Shown in pieces: positions 38,470-51,409 of a DNA stretch of 64,000 nt. Position 1 is the first letter of the stretch. Each line of letters starts with the position of its first letter. The stretch lies in contig NC_063176.1 in the NCBI RefSeq assembly GCF_023159225.1, forward strand, positions 9,684,963 through 9,748,962, given 5' to 3'. A model generated the notes under the pieces. It was not told where the DNA came from, made no database searches, and worked only from the letters and a program-made list of their open reading frames with translations. The translations under genes were made by a program, and so were the position numbers. Source of the DNA: Perognathus longimembris pacificus (Eukaryota; Chordata; Mammalia; Rodentia; Heteromyidae).

Positions 38470-38640
38470 CACCATCCAGGCATTGGTGGATCTCATCTGA
38501 AACCTTAGCTACTCAAGAGGCTGAGATCTGAGGATCTCAGTTCAAAGGCACCTTGGCCAGGAATGTGAGATTCTCATCTCTAAATAGCCACCCAAAAACC
38601 TGTATTCCAAGCTATGAATCAAATGGTAGATTATCGAAGA
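38470..38640 (+). repeat. Composite SINE, partial
   Basis: B1-like start (ttagctactcaagaggctga, gatctgaggatctcagttca), tctcatctctaaatagccac and a decayed right half. Confidence 0.7.
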
Positions 38641-38974
38641 AAAGTTAATCAAATCCCTTCGGAGACATAGATATTTTACTGTGGTAATTAGGAGATGGGA
38701 TGCGGAGATGATATTGTTTGGTGAGGATCAAAGCATTGTGTTTAATTGAGGAACAGAGAGTAAGATAGCTGCTTTGAGGTTTTGTATTTCTATTTGTAAT
38801 ACCAGTGGTATTGATGATGGCTACTTCATAGTTCAGGGGTTAGCTAGCCACAGTCTGCAGACTAATCTGAACTCAGAATGATTAGGCATGGCCTATGATA
38901 CAATGGTTTCTATATTTGCACTTATTTATTTATTGTTGATGTTTAAGGGGGGAAGTAGGAGTGTTTTTGCAGGT

Positions 38975-39186
38975 TCTTGGGCTTGAATTGGGGACTGGGT
39001 GCTACCTCCAAGCTTTTTTTTGCTTACGTCTAGCACTCTTCCACTTAAGCCACAGCTCCACTTATGGCTTTGTGGAGATAAGTGTCTTACGTACTTTCCT
39101 GCCTGGGCTGATTTTGAACCACAATTCCTCAGAATTCAGCCTCCTGAGAGTCTAGATTTACAGCAGGAGCCACTGATGCCTGGCTC
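38975..39186 (-). repeat. Composite SINE, antisense
   Basis: Reverse Geo half (gtctagcactcttccactta, agccacagctccacttatgg), then reverse middle and B1 half (tttcctgcctgggctgattt, agcctcctgagagtctagat, ccactgatgcctggc). Confidence 0.8.
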
Positions 39187-39599
39187 AATGAGGATCTTTA
39201 AAATACTCAAATTAAATAAAACTATGAAAACTCCCCAATGATAGTACTTGTCTAAATATGTATTTTAATGGATAACTTTTTCATTTTAATCATTAAAAAA
39301 TCATTTTAAACTGATTGTACTTGATTTTGTCTTCATACAGTATTTATTTTAAAAACTATGTAAGCCTACAATTATGCGAGGAGATATAGTCTTTTCAGTT
39401 ATTAGTAGGTTTTCAAACTATAAATTTTGTATTCTCTATGTGTCCATTCTCCCATTTCAAATATTCTCTTGAATTTTGCTATTAGGTAAATATTTCTGAT
39501 TTCATGTATAATTTTTCTAAATATTAGATGTTGCTGTACTAGGAGAGCAACCTCTACTTGCCTTCTATTTTTTGCCTATCTACAATATATAGATACATA

Positions 39600-40375
39600 T
39601 GTATTTATTTCTTTATTGTCAAAGTGGCATTACAGTTTCATACACAAGGCATTGCATACATTTTTTATTTAACTTGTTATCTCCTCCCTCATCCCCCCCT
39701 CCCACCTTCCCCCTTTCCCATCTCCCTCCCCCCTCATGAGTTCTATCATTGTTTTACAGCATATAGTTTTGTAAGTATTAATGTTGCATTGGTTTGTTTT
39801 TTTAACCTTTGTCTCTCAATTTTGATATTCCCCTTCCCTTCCCTAATTCCAATACATGTATATATAATATCCAGGGTACAAAAATCCGTTACAGTAATAT
39901 TAAAAGTAAAACCATCATGGGGAAGAAAGACAAACGTAAAAGGCATATTTAACGTGGTATGTTGAAAATACCAACAACCATGATAAACCACTTGTTTTCA
40001 TAACTTGGAGTTCATTTTCCTTAGTATCATCTTTTTTGCTCATATGTATATAGCTATTGAGACATTGCAATCTTCTGCTAGGATTATCTTAGATGTGTAC
40101 TAATTATTCCCGATGAGGGAAACCACAGATATGTTTCCTTGGGTCTGGCTCACTTCATTTAATATGATTTTTTCCAAGTCCTTTAATTTCCTTACAAATG
40201 GGCCAATGTCATTCTTTCTGATAGAAGCATAGCATTCCATTGTGTATATGTCCCATATTTTCTTGATCCACTCATCTACTGAGGGGCATCTGGGTTGGTT
40301 CCATATTTTAGCAACAACAAATTGTGCTTCCATGAACATAGTTGTGCTGGTGGCTTTAGTGTGGTCTTGCTTGTA
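39600..40375 (-). mobile_element. L1 retrotransposon 3' end, antisense
   Basis: Same lineage as the copy at 34889, in reverse. The end (tttattgtcaaagtggcatt) and C-rich 3'UTR (39680-39740) come first. Reversed ORF2 end follows (gatgagggaaaccacagata, ccattgtgtatatgtcccat, gggttggttccatattttag), broken off near 40375. Not coding. Confidence 0.9.
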
Positions 40376-40472
40376 ATCTCTATTTGCCTTCTTTTCCTAT
40401 AAATATTTTTTTAGTCATCCACTCACTTTTATCCTTAATTTAAGTACTAGTTGCATTGAAATGTAGCAATAA

Positions 40473-40560
40473 AAGAGTTGAGGTTGTAGGTCAGTGGCAG
40501 AGAAAAACTTGTCTAACGTGTACAAAATCCTGAGTCCCATTTCCCACTCTACAAAATAAA
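40473..40560 (+). repeat. ID-like SINE monomer
   Basis: The stretch gaggttgtaggtcagtggca, then acaaaatcctgagtcccatt with an A-rich end, a diverged ID-type tRNA-derived SINE. Confidence 0.6.
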
Positions 40561-43500
40561 GAAATATAATATTACAAAGAAAAGAAACTAATGTAGAGAC
40601 ATAATAGAAACCATGTGATTCACTAAATCACTTATTAAAATTCAATAATGGAATAAGATAACCTTTTTATCAATATGAAAATATCTTCCTTTGAAATAAG
40701 AAAACAAAGCTGCACTACAAAAACATATGTGACATTGAGATCAATGAAATTCTATGGTATTAGTTCAAAAATAATTTTCTATCTTTGACAGTTTTGACTT
40801 TTGTGGTTATGACAATATAATGCCTAGTACCTCTAACGCCTTCTATTCTTTGAGTGTAGAGCCAAATTCTAACCTTTCCAAATCCCCTTGATTAAGACTG
40901 CAAACGTAAAAGTAAGATAAATGTGTCAGAAATGAACAATTTGCACAAAAGAGCTCAGATATTTTTTTGGCTGGCAGCATTTTAGTGCACAGAGGGGAGT
41001 TGTCAAAATTTCACTACAGGTAGTTTCATTCTATACAATGATATATTTTAAAATATCTTGAAAAGATAAGGTGATAAAATTCATTGTCATCATCTAGGGA
41101 AAATAGTCTATTTTTTTTTCTCTATATGCTAGCCTGTGTTTTACTCTTTGGGTTACTCTAATCCTGTTTCTGTCAGTTTACGTATACAACATCTTTGCAT
41201 GGCATTTTCTGTATTTTGATATTTGGGAATATGAGTTGATCAGAATTAGCTAACACTGTCTGTGGGCCTCCCCTGGACATATTCCCTCATGGGTCATAGG
41301 CGGTTGATGAAAGGAGACTGCTCCTGTCTCATTTTTTTTAAAAGAATTGGTTTCACACACAAGTGTTTACAACCTTTTTCCCTTACTCATCCTCATTTTG
41401 TCTAACTAGTATTATACATGCAAATACCTTCTTAGAACACTCTATCCATCATGGAATATACTAACAATTTTCAATCTCCTCTGAACAAGTTGAAATCCAC
41501 TTAGCTTATTAGATTGTCATTTTCTTCATTGAGGGCAACTCTCTAGTTAAACCCAAGCTTCTTCTTTTCATATCTTATGATCCTTTCATAGAGGTGAAGA
41601 GAAAAGCATTAGAATGCTGTTGCTCTTTCTAGGATTCTTGTTTCCTTATACTCTATTTTCAGCTCATGTGATCAAATATTGTCTGATAACGTATCAGAAG
41701 AGAGGAAAATAAAATCAAAATATCAAGGTTTTTTTTGTTGTTGTTGTTTGTTTTTTGCAAACTAGGACAGCCTTTTAAGGTGATTTTACAAACTGATAAA
41801 GTAAATAGAACCAGAGCAGGACAGCTTCGGGCTGTGCATTCAAGGGAGATGTTTTGCTGCGACTCTCATTTATACTTTTCCTTTTACTTGCTACTTTCTA
41901 TGGTCTCCCAAGTAAACTTTAGCCTACTAGTTCTTTGAACTACTTAAAATATCACTGTCATCACTAATTAAAATATAAAGTGTTAAAATATAAAGTGTTA
42001 TCCTTCTCCTGTACACACAATATGGAACATGGAAAATGATGGTAAGCAACAAAAGAGTAGTATGGTAGTAAGAATAAAGTCCATTTCAAGGGTCTTTGTT
42101 CCAGTTTTTAGAAAATATAAGGAAGATCATTATCGAATCCTGGCCACTTTTAAGGTCTCCATTTTGTAATTCAAGAGAGAACTGATACACTTTTCTTGAG
42201 GGAACATGATATTTTGCTCATTTGTTTTATGAAAAGTAAAATTTGGACTCCAAATTTTTCTTCGAGTTGGTGATATAAATGCTTTAGGCAGCTTGACGAT
42301 GAATAACTGAGCACATATGCTTCTTTCTACCATAGTGGATGTGTGGGGGGCCATGACTAGAGTGTAAGAACATGGTGCCTGGATTTGAAGCCTGATCTCT
42401 ACACACTGTCATATATCTTTGACAATACTCAAAACCAATGGACCTGGAGATACTGCCCTTTTAGAGTGGAAGATAACATTTGCTTTCTTTGGTGCTGCTT
42501 AGTGTTAGACTCCTAGAACATAATCATTTTAATAAGCATCCACCTTCATTTTCTAATATATGAGTTCCTATTTGGATGTTTAAAGTAGTATGAAATAAAA
42601 TCTAGCCATTTAGGGAAAAGGCATGCTCTGACTCGTTTATCATTTTAAAAAATGTATTGTTTTAGCTTATCAGAATGTTTCCTAAAATATGTTTTTGAAA
42701 CTTCATGAAATATTTTTAAATTGTGCTGGAAAAATTAAACATTTGTCATTTAACCACCAAGCCTATTTTTCATGCTTGAGCGAGGAAGAAAAACACAAGG
42801 TTTTATAAATTAGATTTCCTTCCATAAACATGATCACTTGAAATTTATCATGAGTATAAAGCCTTCCTTTCTCCAATGCAATTTCAACAGTGAGAACAAT
42901 GTGCTGGTTTGCAAGCTAAGACATTTTATTGCATTTCAAATTTGTTGTTTTCCCCACTACATTTACTTTACTGAATTTCACATTAAAAACCTCACTTTTC
43001 ATAATGTAACTTCTAAATTATTAGAGGTCAGAATGGCTTTATGGTTATTTTAAAAGAATGCTTACATGTTATAGACACATACCTAAATAATGAACACATG
43101 AAACTATGTGATGTCTAAGAACTGCTTCAACATATTTTGGGACAGATCAAGGAGCCTGCAAGGAAAGGAATGAAACTACATAGGCATTGACTTGACTATG
43201 GTTGAGTTATCTATTCTTTCATTAGTGAATTTCGGGAATTCTTCATTATTTTTTAACCACCTCTGTTGTCTGCTGACACCTGCGGTTTTGTCTCCTATCC
43301 CTCTTAATCCTGTGACCTGTGTCCTCTCCTCACATGCCTTTCACTCACCCCTGTCCTCCATAATTTACCTGTAGAGAGCCCCTTGCCCTTCCCGCAGATC
43401 TCAGATCCGTCCTGGTTGTCCTCGCCTGAGTGCGATGTCATTGCTGTGCTCTTCTTCTGTCTCACCTCTCTCAAGGTACATGTTACACTTGACTGTAGTT

Positions 43501-44157
43501 GCTTAATGCTGAACCTAGATGAAATCTGCCAGCAGCGAGATGATGTCATCTTGCTCACACAGAATCCCTAATACCGGCCACAGAAAAGGAAAGGGGATGG
43601 AATAAATGGTTGCTAAATGAAATATATGTGCACGCGCGCACACGTACCTTTGCTTCCTACTAGAATATCTCCTTCCCGTGTCTAGAAAATGAGAAGGCCT
43701 TTAGTGACCTTCACACCCCACCAAATGACTAACCCTCCTGATGTATCATGTATGTCCCTGTTTGATTTTATTTTTGTCCCTTTATCTTTTACTAAATTTA
43801 CTGGAGATATGGATAATGAATAAGATGAAGAGAAGAACAGTCAACATTTTTTCAAAAAAGAAAAACAGGTTCCAAATTTTCAACTTTGCAACTTTATAAA
43901 ATTTATCTTTTTGACTGATGTTTATATCAGCACCTAAACGCTCATTTTATAATAGTTTGTTTTGAGGACAAAAACAAAAAAAATGAAAATAAAATAAAAT
44001 AAGCTGTTATAATATTATGTTTGCCTAATTTCCCAACACCACAAATAGTAAGTTGATCTCTAACTTTTTTTTAAATCACTAGCAGAGATCATTTTCAACA
44101 AGACATTTCACTTTGGGGGAGACAGCTTAGCTACTTGTAGAATGCTTAGCAAAATTT

Positions 44158-44262
44158 AGGGCTAGTGCTGCTGCTCAGTGGTAGAGGAGCAGTGGCTTGC
44201 CTCGCATGCATGAGATCCTAAATTCTATTCCCAGGAAAACTAAACAAGCAAACCGAAACTTC
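44158..44262 (+). repeat. ID-like SINE monomer
   Basis: The stretch gctgctgctcagtggtagag, then gcttgcctcgcatgcatgag, then aattctattcccagg, with an A-rich tail. Confidence 0.7.
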
Positions 44263-44884
44263 AGAAAAGAATCCCATATCCCATTCTTAAATGTAGTCTA
44301 AGGTTGGTCCCTTTACTGCTACATGAGATCATTATTGCACTTAGAGAGCAGAGAGACAAAACTCAGCATCATCCTAAAGGTTATTTAAAAAAACAAAATG
44401 GTAATATTAAAAACCCCAGGAGCAAAAATGTGGCATCTATTTTATGATCTTATAAAGGTTAAAAATATTTTATTTCCAGAGCACATTATTTAAGATCAGC
44501 AGTTGAAAATATAAAGCAAAAAAAAAAAGGAATAAAATCTGCCAAGAGAGCCATAGCTATTAAACTTGTTTACAGCATTATGTAGAAAAATGAAGAAAAA
44601 CTGAGCTGAAAGAGAGTGAACCTGGGATCTTATGGCAGTAAAATGTGCTTTTAATTCAAGATTAAAAATCATGTTTATTTTCCTAATTGTTTGCCTCTCT
44701 GTTTCACTCATGTTTTTATCCATTGGTCAGTTGTGACACTTTTAATATTTCTGTGGTTGTATGTAGAATTTGAAATGAATTAGAACACTGGATCTGATAC
44801 CAACATGTTTAATCCTTTAAACATCTAAAATGATTAGAATTATGCTTGTGGTCTGGCAGAATAGAGCTTAAAGTTAGAGCACTT

Positions 44885-45140
44885 ACATGGTATTAACGTG
44901 TGGATCTTAACTGTTCCCCCAAAGACTATGTGCTAAAGGCTTGGTCACTAACTTTGGGGATATTAGATGTAGGCAGTTCGTAGAAGGAAATTGGAACATT
45001 ACGGAGTATACCTGGGAAGATCGTTGTCTTTTTTCTCTTTTGCTTATAGGCTATCAATAATAGAACATTCTTTATCCCTTACTCTGTCATAATACATTTT
45101 GTTGCCTCAGTCTCATAAACAATGAGAATGGGAGCTACCC
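44885..45140 (+). repeat. MaLR-like LTR fragment, degenerate
   Basis: The stretch gtgtggatcttaactgttcc, then ctaaaggcttggtcactaac, then gaaggaaattggaacatta, resembles LTRs of the ERVL-MaLR group in order and wording. The right end is decayed. Assignment is from memory of the family pattern. Confidence 0.4.
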
Positions 45141-45211
45141 TGAATTGAATATTCTGGGTCCATAGCAACCTTCCCTGCTTTTAAGTGGATTTCACTCATG
45201 TCATTATCCTT

Positions 45212-45268
45212 GCAGTATACCTAGCATGCTCCAAACCCTGGGTTCCATCCTCTGCAAAAGGAAAGTGA
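45212..45268 (+). repeat. ID-like SINE fragment
   Basis: Short match atacctagcatgctccaaac, then cctgggttccatcctctgc, followed by A-rich sequence. Confidence 0.45.
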
Positions 45269-46639
45269 GTAAGATTAGATTTGAGCCTTGGTTTCCTGTC
45301 AAAGCCAGATCAATCTCTTGTAATTTATTGCATTTTCCCTCTCCATTCCCCTTCAGCCCATTCTGTTCTTTATCTTGCCTTTAACATTTCCATATCATTG
45401 ATGTAATTACATTTAATACTTACTTTCTCCCTCCTTTGACAGAAGACTATAAATTGTCACATGTGTTCACATGAGATGAATATAAAACACATAGGAAGGT
45501 ACCTGTGGTTTCTAAATTGATTAATGCAGGAATAGATTTATAATAAAAACTAGTGAAAGTGTACTAACTACTTCATACCAAAGATTACATGTAAATGAAT
45601 TTGTTTAGTGCTCAGAATATCCCTGTAAGGCTACCATACTTAAAATTCTACCATCCAAATGTGGTAATTGAAATAAAATGTAAGCGAGCTGATGATTATT
45701 AATTTCTTGAGTTTTATAAGTACAACTAGTAGAATCTGCATACCATGCTAGGAAGTCCTGTTACCAGTAACTCTCTTACCTCTATACTACAGTGCATTTA
45801 GTTTGTAGAATAGCCTTCTAAAAATAAAAAGAAAGCATGTCTTAATTAATGAGTAGTTCTCAACATTAGAGTGTCTCAAGATGCCTGAAAAAATCATGCC
45901 TCAAATACTTAGAAAATAACTCCTTTAGCCAGGAGTATTTTGAGACAGGGGAGCTACTGCCCAGAGTTGATCCAAATTCCCAACCTCTCCAGATGTCCAT
46001 CTCATCACTCTAAAATTATGCTTTGGCAGTACACACTGTCAACTCTCCTTGTTCACCCAATTGCTATCGTTCTGTTGAAGGTATTTCTATGTTCAGATGT
46101 ACAAGTGAAGTACTGACAGTAAAGAGAGAAAAGCCTATTTCCTTTACCATGTGGTGCTCAAATATTTTCTATATTTGAACTTCAGTAGAAATGGCATAGC
46201 GTTCCACAATGAAACAGGAAGTAAGTGAAAAAAAGTTGAAAACAAAAAGAGATTGGAGATAGAACAAAGAATGGCTTTTTCAGGATCTATAATAGCCTTT
46301 TGGATTTTGCTAAACTGCTGGGTTCTGTTGAGCAGACTCTTGAAAATTGTCTACATCTCTGGCATACCTTACATCGAATAGTTCACATTTTCTTCCTTTC
46401 AGCAGACCATTTTCTCCCTCCCTTCTCAGTGCTAATGAACTATAAAACTCTAGGTCCAAATTGTCCATTTTATCTCCTGTACACATTTGAGCTGATGGAC
46501 TGTTCATTAGATTTCAGTGATCTTAATGTTTCAGAATCTGACCAATCCTGATTTTACTATTGCATGATAAAAACACAAAAATAACTAAGCCTATGCAGAG
46601 TATTTGCAATAATCTAACAATCTTGTTAAACTGATGAGA

Positions 46640-47230
46640 CTGTTGCTCGGAAATGTACACATAGAATTACTGAGTGACGTGGCATTTCAACTACTAGGTA
46701 CCTAGCCAAGAGAAAAGCATACCACGTGTGAGCACGAGATGTCTTAGCATCAGTGTTCATAATAGCCAGAAGTTAAAAACAACCAGAAAGTCTCCCAGTA
46801 ATTGAGTAGAAAATGAAAACATGAAATGTCTATACAATGGAATGTTATTTAGCAACAAAAAGGAATTAAGTTCTGTTTCATCCTACAACATGGATGAATA
46901 TAAGAAACATATTAACTGAGAAAAAGACACTCACAAAAGATGATATACTGTATTATTACATTTATGTGAAATATCCAGAATAGGAAAATCTATAGATAGA
47001 AAAGTCAGATGAGTAATTGCCCAATAAGTAGATAAATGGGGAGAAAAGGAAGACTGACTGTTAATAGATTTGGGATTACTTCTTGCAATAAAAACAAACA
47101 ACAACACACAAAAAACGTGCTCTAAAATGACTTGCATTCTGGGTTGCACAACTTTATGAACCTGCCACAGAACATTGAACTATATACTTTAAGTTGTAAA
47201 TTTTACAGTCTATGATTTATACCAGCAAAA
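46640..47230 (+). mobile_element. Old L1 3' end, sense
   Basis: Landmarks of an ancient mammalian L1 3' region in order: catcagtgttcataatagcc, tacaatggaatgttatttag, acatggatgaatataagaaa, attacatttatgtgaaatat, ccagaataggaaaatctata, gttgcacaactttatgaacc. It is heavily mutated and differs from the younger L1 lineage in the window. Confidence 0.75.
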
Positions 47231-47794
47231 AGAGAAGAACAAATGCTCATGAAATAATTTAAAAAATGTATTTTTTCAGTGCATCTAGCTTTCTCTAGAG
47301 AATAAGGAAAGCCAGAATTGATAACTATTTCAGAAATATCTATCAAAACATTAATGCATGCATCCTCTCACCACTTTTAAACCAAAGAAACAATCCAGAC
47401 TTTCGCTCCAAAAACATTCAGTGAATATTATCAGAAAATTTCAAAATTTAACCATGAGAGGAAAAATAGATACTTACACATAAAATGAATGGGGGGGGTG
47501 TCTTATAGACAGCTGTGAGTTTTCAGACTACACACAACCCTCTCTATTTTCTGATGCCTCGCATTGAGGAAGAGTGAATGTCTCTCAGAATCACTGCCTT
47601 AGTTAGCCACAGAAAGTAATAGGGATTATTAGTGCGTATCTATTTTTATTGAAAAATAGATAAATACCACTGCCTTAAAGTGTAAAAGTAATCGTTTTGA
47701 AGAATTTGATTAGTGCTAATCCACAGCAATGTCCCTCATTTTTTAGATATTTTTGTTTCAGTTTTATTTTCTTTTTCTTTTTAAATGTGTGTTG

Positions 47795-48015
47795 TTTCTA
47801 GGGCTTTAACTCAGAGCCTGGGTTCTCTCTTAGCTAGTTTGTTGAAAGTATTTGCTCTACCACTTGGAGACGGAGTTACAATTCTGGCTTTTCGGGGATC
47901 AATTACAGTAAGACTCTCCTATATTTTCCTGCCTCAAATGTCTTTGCACTACCTTCTTCAAAGTCAGCCTTCTGAATAGCTAGGATTACAGGTGTGAGCC
48001 ATAGGTCCCAGCAAA
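47795..48015 (-). repeat. Composite SINE, antisense
   Basis: Reverse right half (tttgctctaccacttggaga), reverse middle (actctcctatattttcctgc) and reverse B1 half (tctgaatagctaggattaca, ggtgtgagccataggtccca). Confidence 0.7.
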
Positions 48016-49421
48016 ATTTCTAGTTTTATTTTGTATACCTGCGTTCCCAGTCAGTAAAACAAAATCTCTTTCTGCCTTTCTGTCTTTCATCTAAAGCCTG
48101 GCATCTCAACCATTTCCCTCTATTGTGGCTTTCTCTGTCATAGGCTATCTTGGAGTTTGTTAGATTTTCTCCTTGGAGCAAGAAGAAAAATTACAGCAAG
48201 CCCACTTCAGTACAGGACTGTTAATACTTTCATCCCATCACCTATTTGATATTCCTATTCTTCCCAGCTTTCTACACTGTAACATTGTATCTATCTGAAC
48301 TTTGTTTTTAGCATTTTTTAAAAAATATGTTTATTTTAGAGAATGACAGCTCTGAACACTGTCACTTATCAGGTTTGGAGACTTTGCAGACTTGGTGTCA
48401 AAATGCAGCTTGCCTTGCTCTGATTCACTGGTTGCATGTGCAAGCTGCTTTCCCAGATTGGCTTGTGTGATTTGAAAATACATGCACATTAGCAGGCGCA
48501 ATCATAGTGCTGGTGATTGGATAAAAGTAAGCTGCTTTGTAGTTACTGCAGGGGAAAAAAGCCATGTTTTAGTAGTAGACATGAAATCGATATTATTTTA
48601 TATGCTGAGGTTATTTCAAGCCCATAAAATAAAGGATACATATTTTTATTTACAGGAACCAGAGTTTTAACCCAATTCATATGTAATAATACAGGGCCTT
48701 AAAAATAGAAATATATTCTGCAGTCAAGTGTGTAGCACAGCTTAAGCGGTGGTTTTATAATTAAGGTAATCTGAAGTCTTTAATAAACAGTATTAAACAC
48801 GGACTGCTAACAGTGCACAATTGGTAACATTCCTTTTTATAATAGTGCTTTTAGTATTCTGTTGAATTGCAGCCAGTGCATATGCAATATTCGATGTTGC
48901 CATTACAGGGGACTGTGAATATTACAGTCTCTCTGCTGTCAGTACTGCAAGCTCGAAAAATGCTGGGAGCAACAGCAGCTTTTATCAACAGGGAGCCATC
49001 TTAATTATTTGAAATGTGCCTCATAAGAGGAATCAGCAGAGTTTATTACAAGTCGAATATTACTTGAAATGGGAAGGTTACTCTAACTGTTATCATAATC
49101 TATGTATCATTAACTTTCCTTGTTTAGGAAAAGAGATTAACAGCCCTGTAAACGGCTATAGTAAATGCATGAAATACACCTACGTATTCCCATGTAGAAA
49201 GAAAATGGTGGGTTCTCTTCTTCTACCCCAATCTTTTATATAGAAAACAGCTTTCAAAAATGAACTGTGTAATTGTGTTTTCTTCTCTCAAAATCCTAAT
49301 TGCTTGCTGGATCATAGTCTTGCTGTGTTGTCTAAGTTGGTCTCAACTAAGCGGACTGTTTTTTGTTGTGTTGTTTTTTTTTTTCCTTTTAATCACCATA
49401 TTAGCTTTCAAATGAGCTTTA

Positions 49422-49487
49422 CCCTTCCTTCCTTCCTTCCTTCCTTCCTTCCTTCCTTCCTTCCTTCCTTCCTTCCTTCCTTCCTTC

Positions 49488-49534
<47 letters not shown>

Positions 49535-49762
49535 TTTTCTTTCTTAGTCAGTCATGGGGCTTGAACTCATAGCCTTGGCTCTGTCCCTGAGGTTTTGTCC
49601 TCTACCACTTTGGGCTACAGCTCTACTTCCCATTTGCTGGTGGTTGTTTGGAGATAAGAATCTCATGGACTTTCCTGCCTGGGTTGTCTTTGAACTGTGA
49701 TCCTTAGATCTCAGCCTCTTGAGTAGCTAGGATGACAGGCCTGAGCCACCAGCACTGAGTAG
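49422..49762 (-). repeat. Composite SINE, antisense, with (CCTT)n(CTTT)n tail
   Basis: The tail is about 17 CCTT units then about 12 CTTT units (49422-49535). The body follows in reverse: atggggcttgaactcatagc, tcctctaccactttgggcta, tggactttcctgcctgggtt, agtagctaggatgacaggcc. In SINE orientation the tail is a purine repeat that grew from the A-rich end. Confidence 0.88.
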
Positions 49763-50361
49763 CTTTAGCATTTTTGACTTCTCTAACAAAAGTATATCAC
49801 GTACGTGTTGTGAGCAGATAAGCTGCTTTGCTAGGAAGTCTGGAAAGACTTCTTTACCTTGCTTTCTCTACTGTGGTTGCTCTTAATTTTCCATCCAAAG
49901 CAATAAAAAAGTTAGATTTTTTTTTCTATTCAGATAATGGATGAAAACTCTCGAGATACTAAGTGATAGATAATATATAAGAGTGCTTCTGAACACTAGA
50001 CACTTAACGTCTGTTTAACAATAAAAAAAAAAAACAGGGAGTCTGTACGTCTTTGAAGTTTTCTCTTCCCTTTTTTCTCCTCCTAAAACATTGGTTTCTA
50101 GTTAGTTTCTCTATGCTGAGGATCAAACACAAGACCAACTAATAGCATTTGGGGCCAACCTCCAACCCCATAACACAAAGTTATTTTACAACTTAAACCC
50201 TGAAAGAAAAAAAATTAAAATGTGATGTGTTTGGGTGGGACATTTTGTGTTTGTGTATGAACACATCTGTCCACACTTTAACTACTAAATCAATATGGCA
50301 TAAGATAATATGACCACTTAAAACCAAAAAATAAACATATGTGACTGCAATACTTTCTTCA

Positions 50362-50400
50362 TATACATATACATATATATATATAATTTTTTTTTTTTGG
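50362..50400. repeat. TA/CATA repeat and T run before the linker exon
   Basis: A CATATA/TATATA stretch followed by about 13 T's lies directly upstream of the 50416 exon and supplies part of its pyrimidine tract. Confidence 0.85.
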
Positions 50401-50415
50401 TGTGTGTTTCCACAG

Positions 50416-50496
50416 GACAGACGCATCATGGACAAGTTTCTTACATCTCTCCACCAATTCACCTGGACTCTGAGCTAGAAAGACCTCCTGTGAGAG
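50416..50496 (+). CDS. ADGRL3: ADGRL3 exon at the start of the Ser/Thr-rich linker
   Basis: This 81-base exon has a T-rich tract and TTTCCACAG acceptor and a consensus GAG/GTAAGT donor. Joined to the G left by the previous exon, it encodes GQTHHGQVSYISPPIHLD then SELERPPVR, and ends with one base of the next codon. This agrees with the recalled mammalian latrophilin-3 sequence with about two changes (Ala to Thr at residue 3, Lys to Arg at the end). I do not recall an equivalent in latrophilin-1 or -2, so it may be specific to paralogue 3. It lies just after the olfactomedin domain and leads into the Ser/Thr-rich mucin-like stalk before the hormone-receptor motif and GAIN domain. Both boundaries are phase 1, so it can be skipped without changing frame; whether it is skipped cannot be seen here. 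Confidence 0.95.
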
Positions 50497-50699
50497 GTAA
50501 GTAATTCTTTATGTAAAGAAGAGAACGTATTTGCGTACTTATCCAAAGTACTTATCCAAAGTACTTCAGCTTCAAAGAATGAGGATGCATAATTATTGGT
50601 GGTAAGCTGATTTGAGTAGCAGCTCAGATTGAGAGATCAGTAGATAACCATTACTATTACATTTCTTTATTCATCCATTCATTCACTCATGTATTTATT

Positions 50700-50895
50700 G
50701 TAGTAAGGATTGAACTCAGGGCCTCCCTCATGCTAGATGAATTATTACCATTTGAACTATGTTCTAGCCTTTTTGTTTGTTTGTTTTTGAGAAAGGTCTC
50801 TCTCTCTCTCTCCCTTTCTCTGGGCTGGCTTTGAACTTTGCATCCTCCTGCTTCTACAGCTCAGTATTATAAGAATAAACCACAGCTCCCATTCT
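50700..50895 (-). repeat. ID + B1 composite SINE, antisense
   Basis: The stretch aaggattgaactcagggcct, then accatttgaactatgttcta, a TTTG-rich linker and CT repeat, then ggctggctttgaactttgca. It begins about 200 bp after the linker exon. Confidence 0.7.
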
Positions 50896-51409
50896 CCTTC
50901 ACTATTCTATTTTCTTTTTTCATTATCTTTTCTCAGTGAAAGCCATATTGATTGTTTTATTTTACCCTGGGAAATTAGTGTTCTCATATCCTTTTCAAAA
51001 GTCATTTTAGTACTAATGTAGTTACTTTGCTTCAAAGTCCTATCAACTATTTTTAAATTGATACCAATTTTATTTCAAGATTAATATACATATATATTAT
51101 ACCAAATAAAAACTGAGCGGTAACATTTAGTAACTCAATGTATACATCCAGAGTTTATTTATTATTTATTTATTCATCTTTCAATTCTTATCATCTTTTA
51201 GTAATCGTACAAAGGAGGTGCTTTGTACCAAAGCAGTTTATGAATATTCATATGTTTCACAACCTTTAAATTTCTCACCCTCTCCCCTTCCAGCCATTCC
51301 TTCCTTTACTTTTCTTAACTTTGTGGCATAGGCAACATTTTTCTTGACTGCAGTTTTCCCCACCAGGCTGGAGATATGCTTGATGCATAGTATGAGATCC
51401 TGAGTTTTT

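Larger units (their letters stand above)
15678..50415 (+). other. ADGRL3: ADGRL3 intron between olfactomedin exon and linker exon
   Basis: This 34,738-bp intron has GTAAGG and CCACAG ends. It holds IDL-Geo SINEs (19458, 19860, 23411, 24779), composite SINEs, L1 3' ends (34889-35760 plus, 39600-40375 minus), an older L1 end (46640-47230), a MaLR-like LTR fragment (44885-45140) and microsatellites. Long stretches with no repeat I recognise include 15900-16780, 18100-19440, 20300-22600, 26200-26710, 27000-27930, 30000-30970, 31100-32940, 33130-34880, 35770-37000, 40570-44150, 45300-46600 and 48020-49400. No reading frame in these looks like an exon. Confidence 0.85.

Noticed and set aside
39558..39965. 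135-residue plus-strand frame
   Set aside because: It lies in the antisense 3'UTR of an L1 copy, so it is not a gene.
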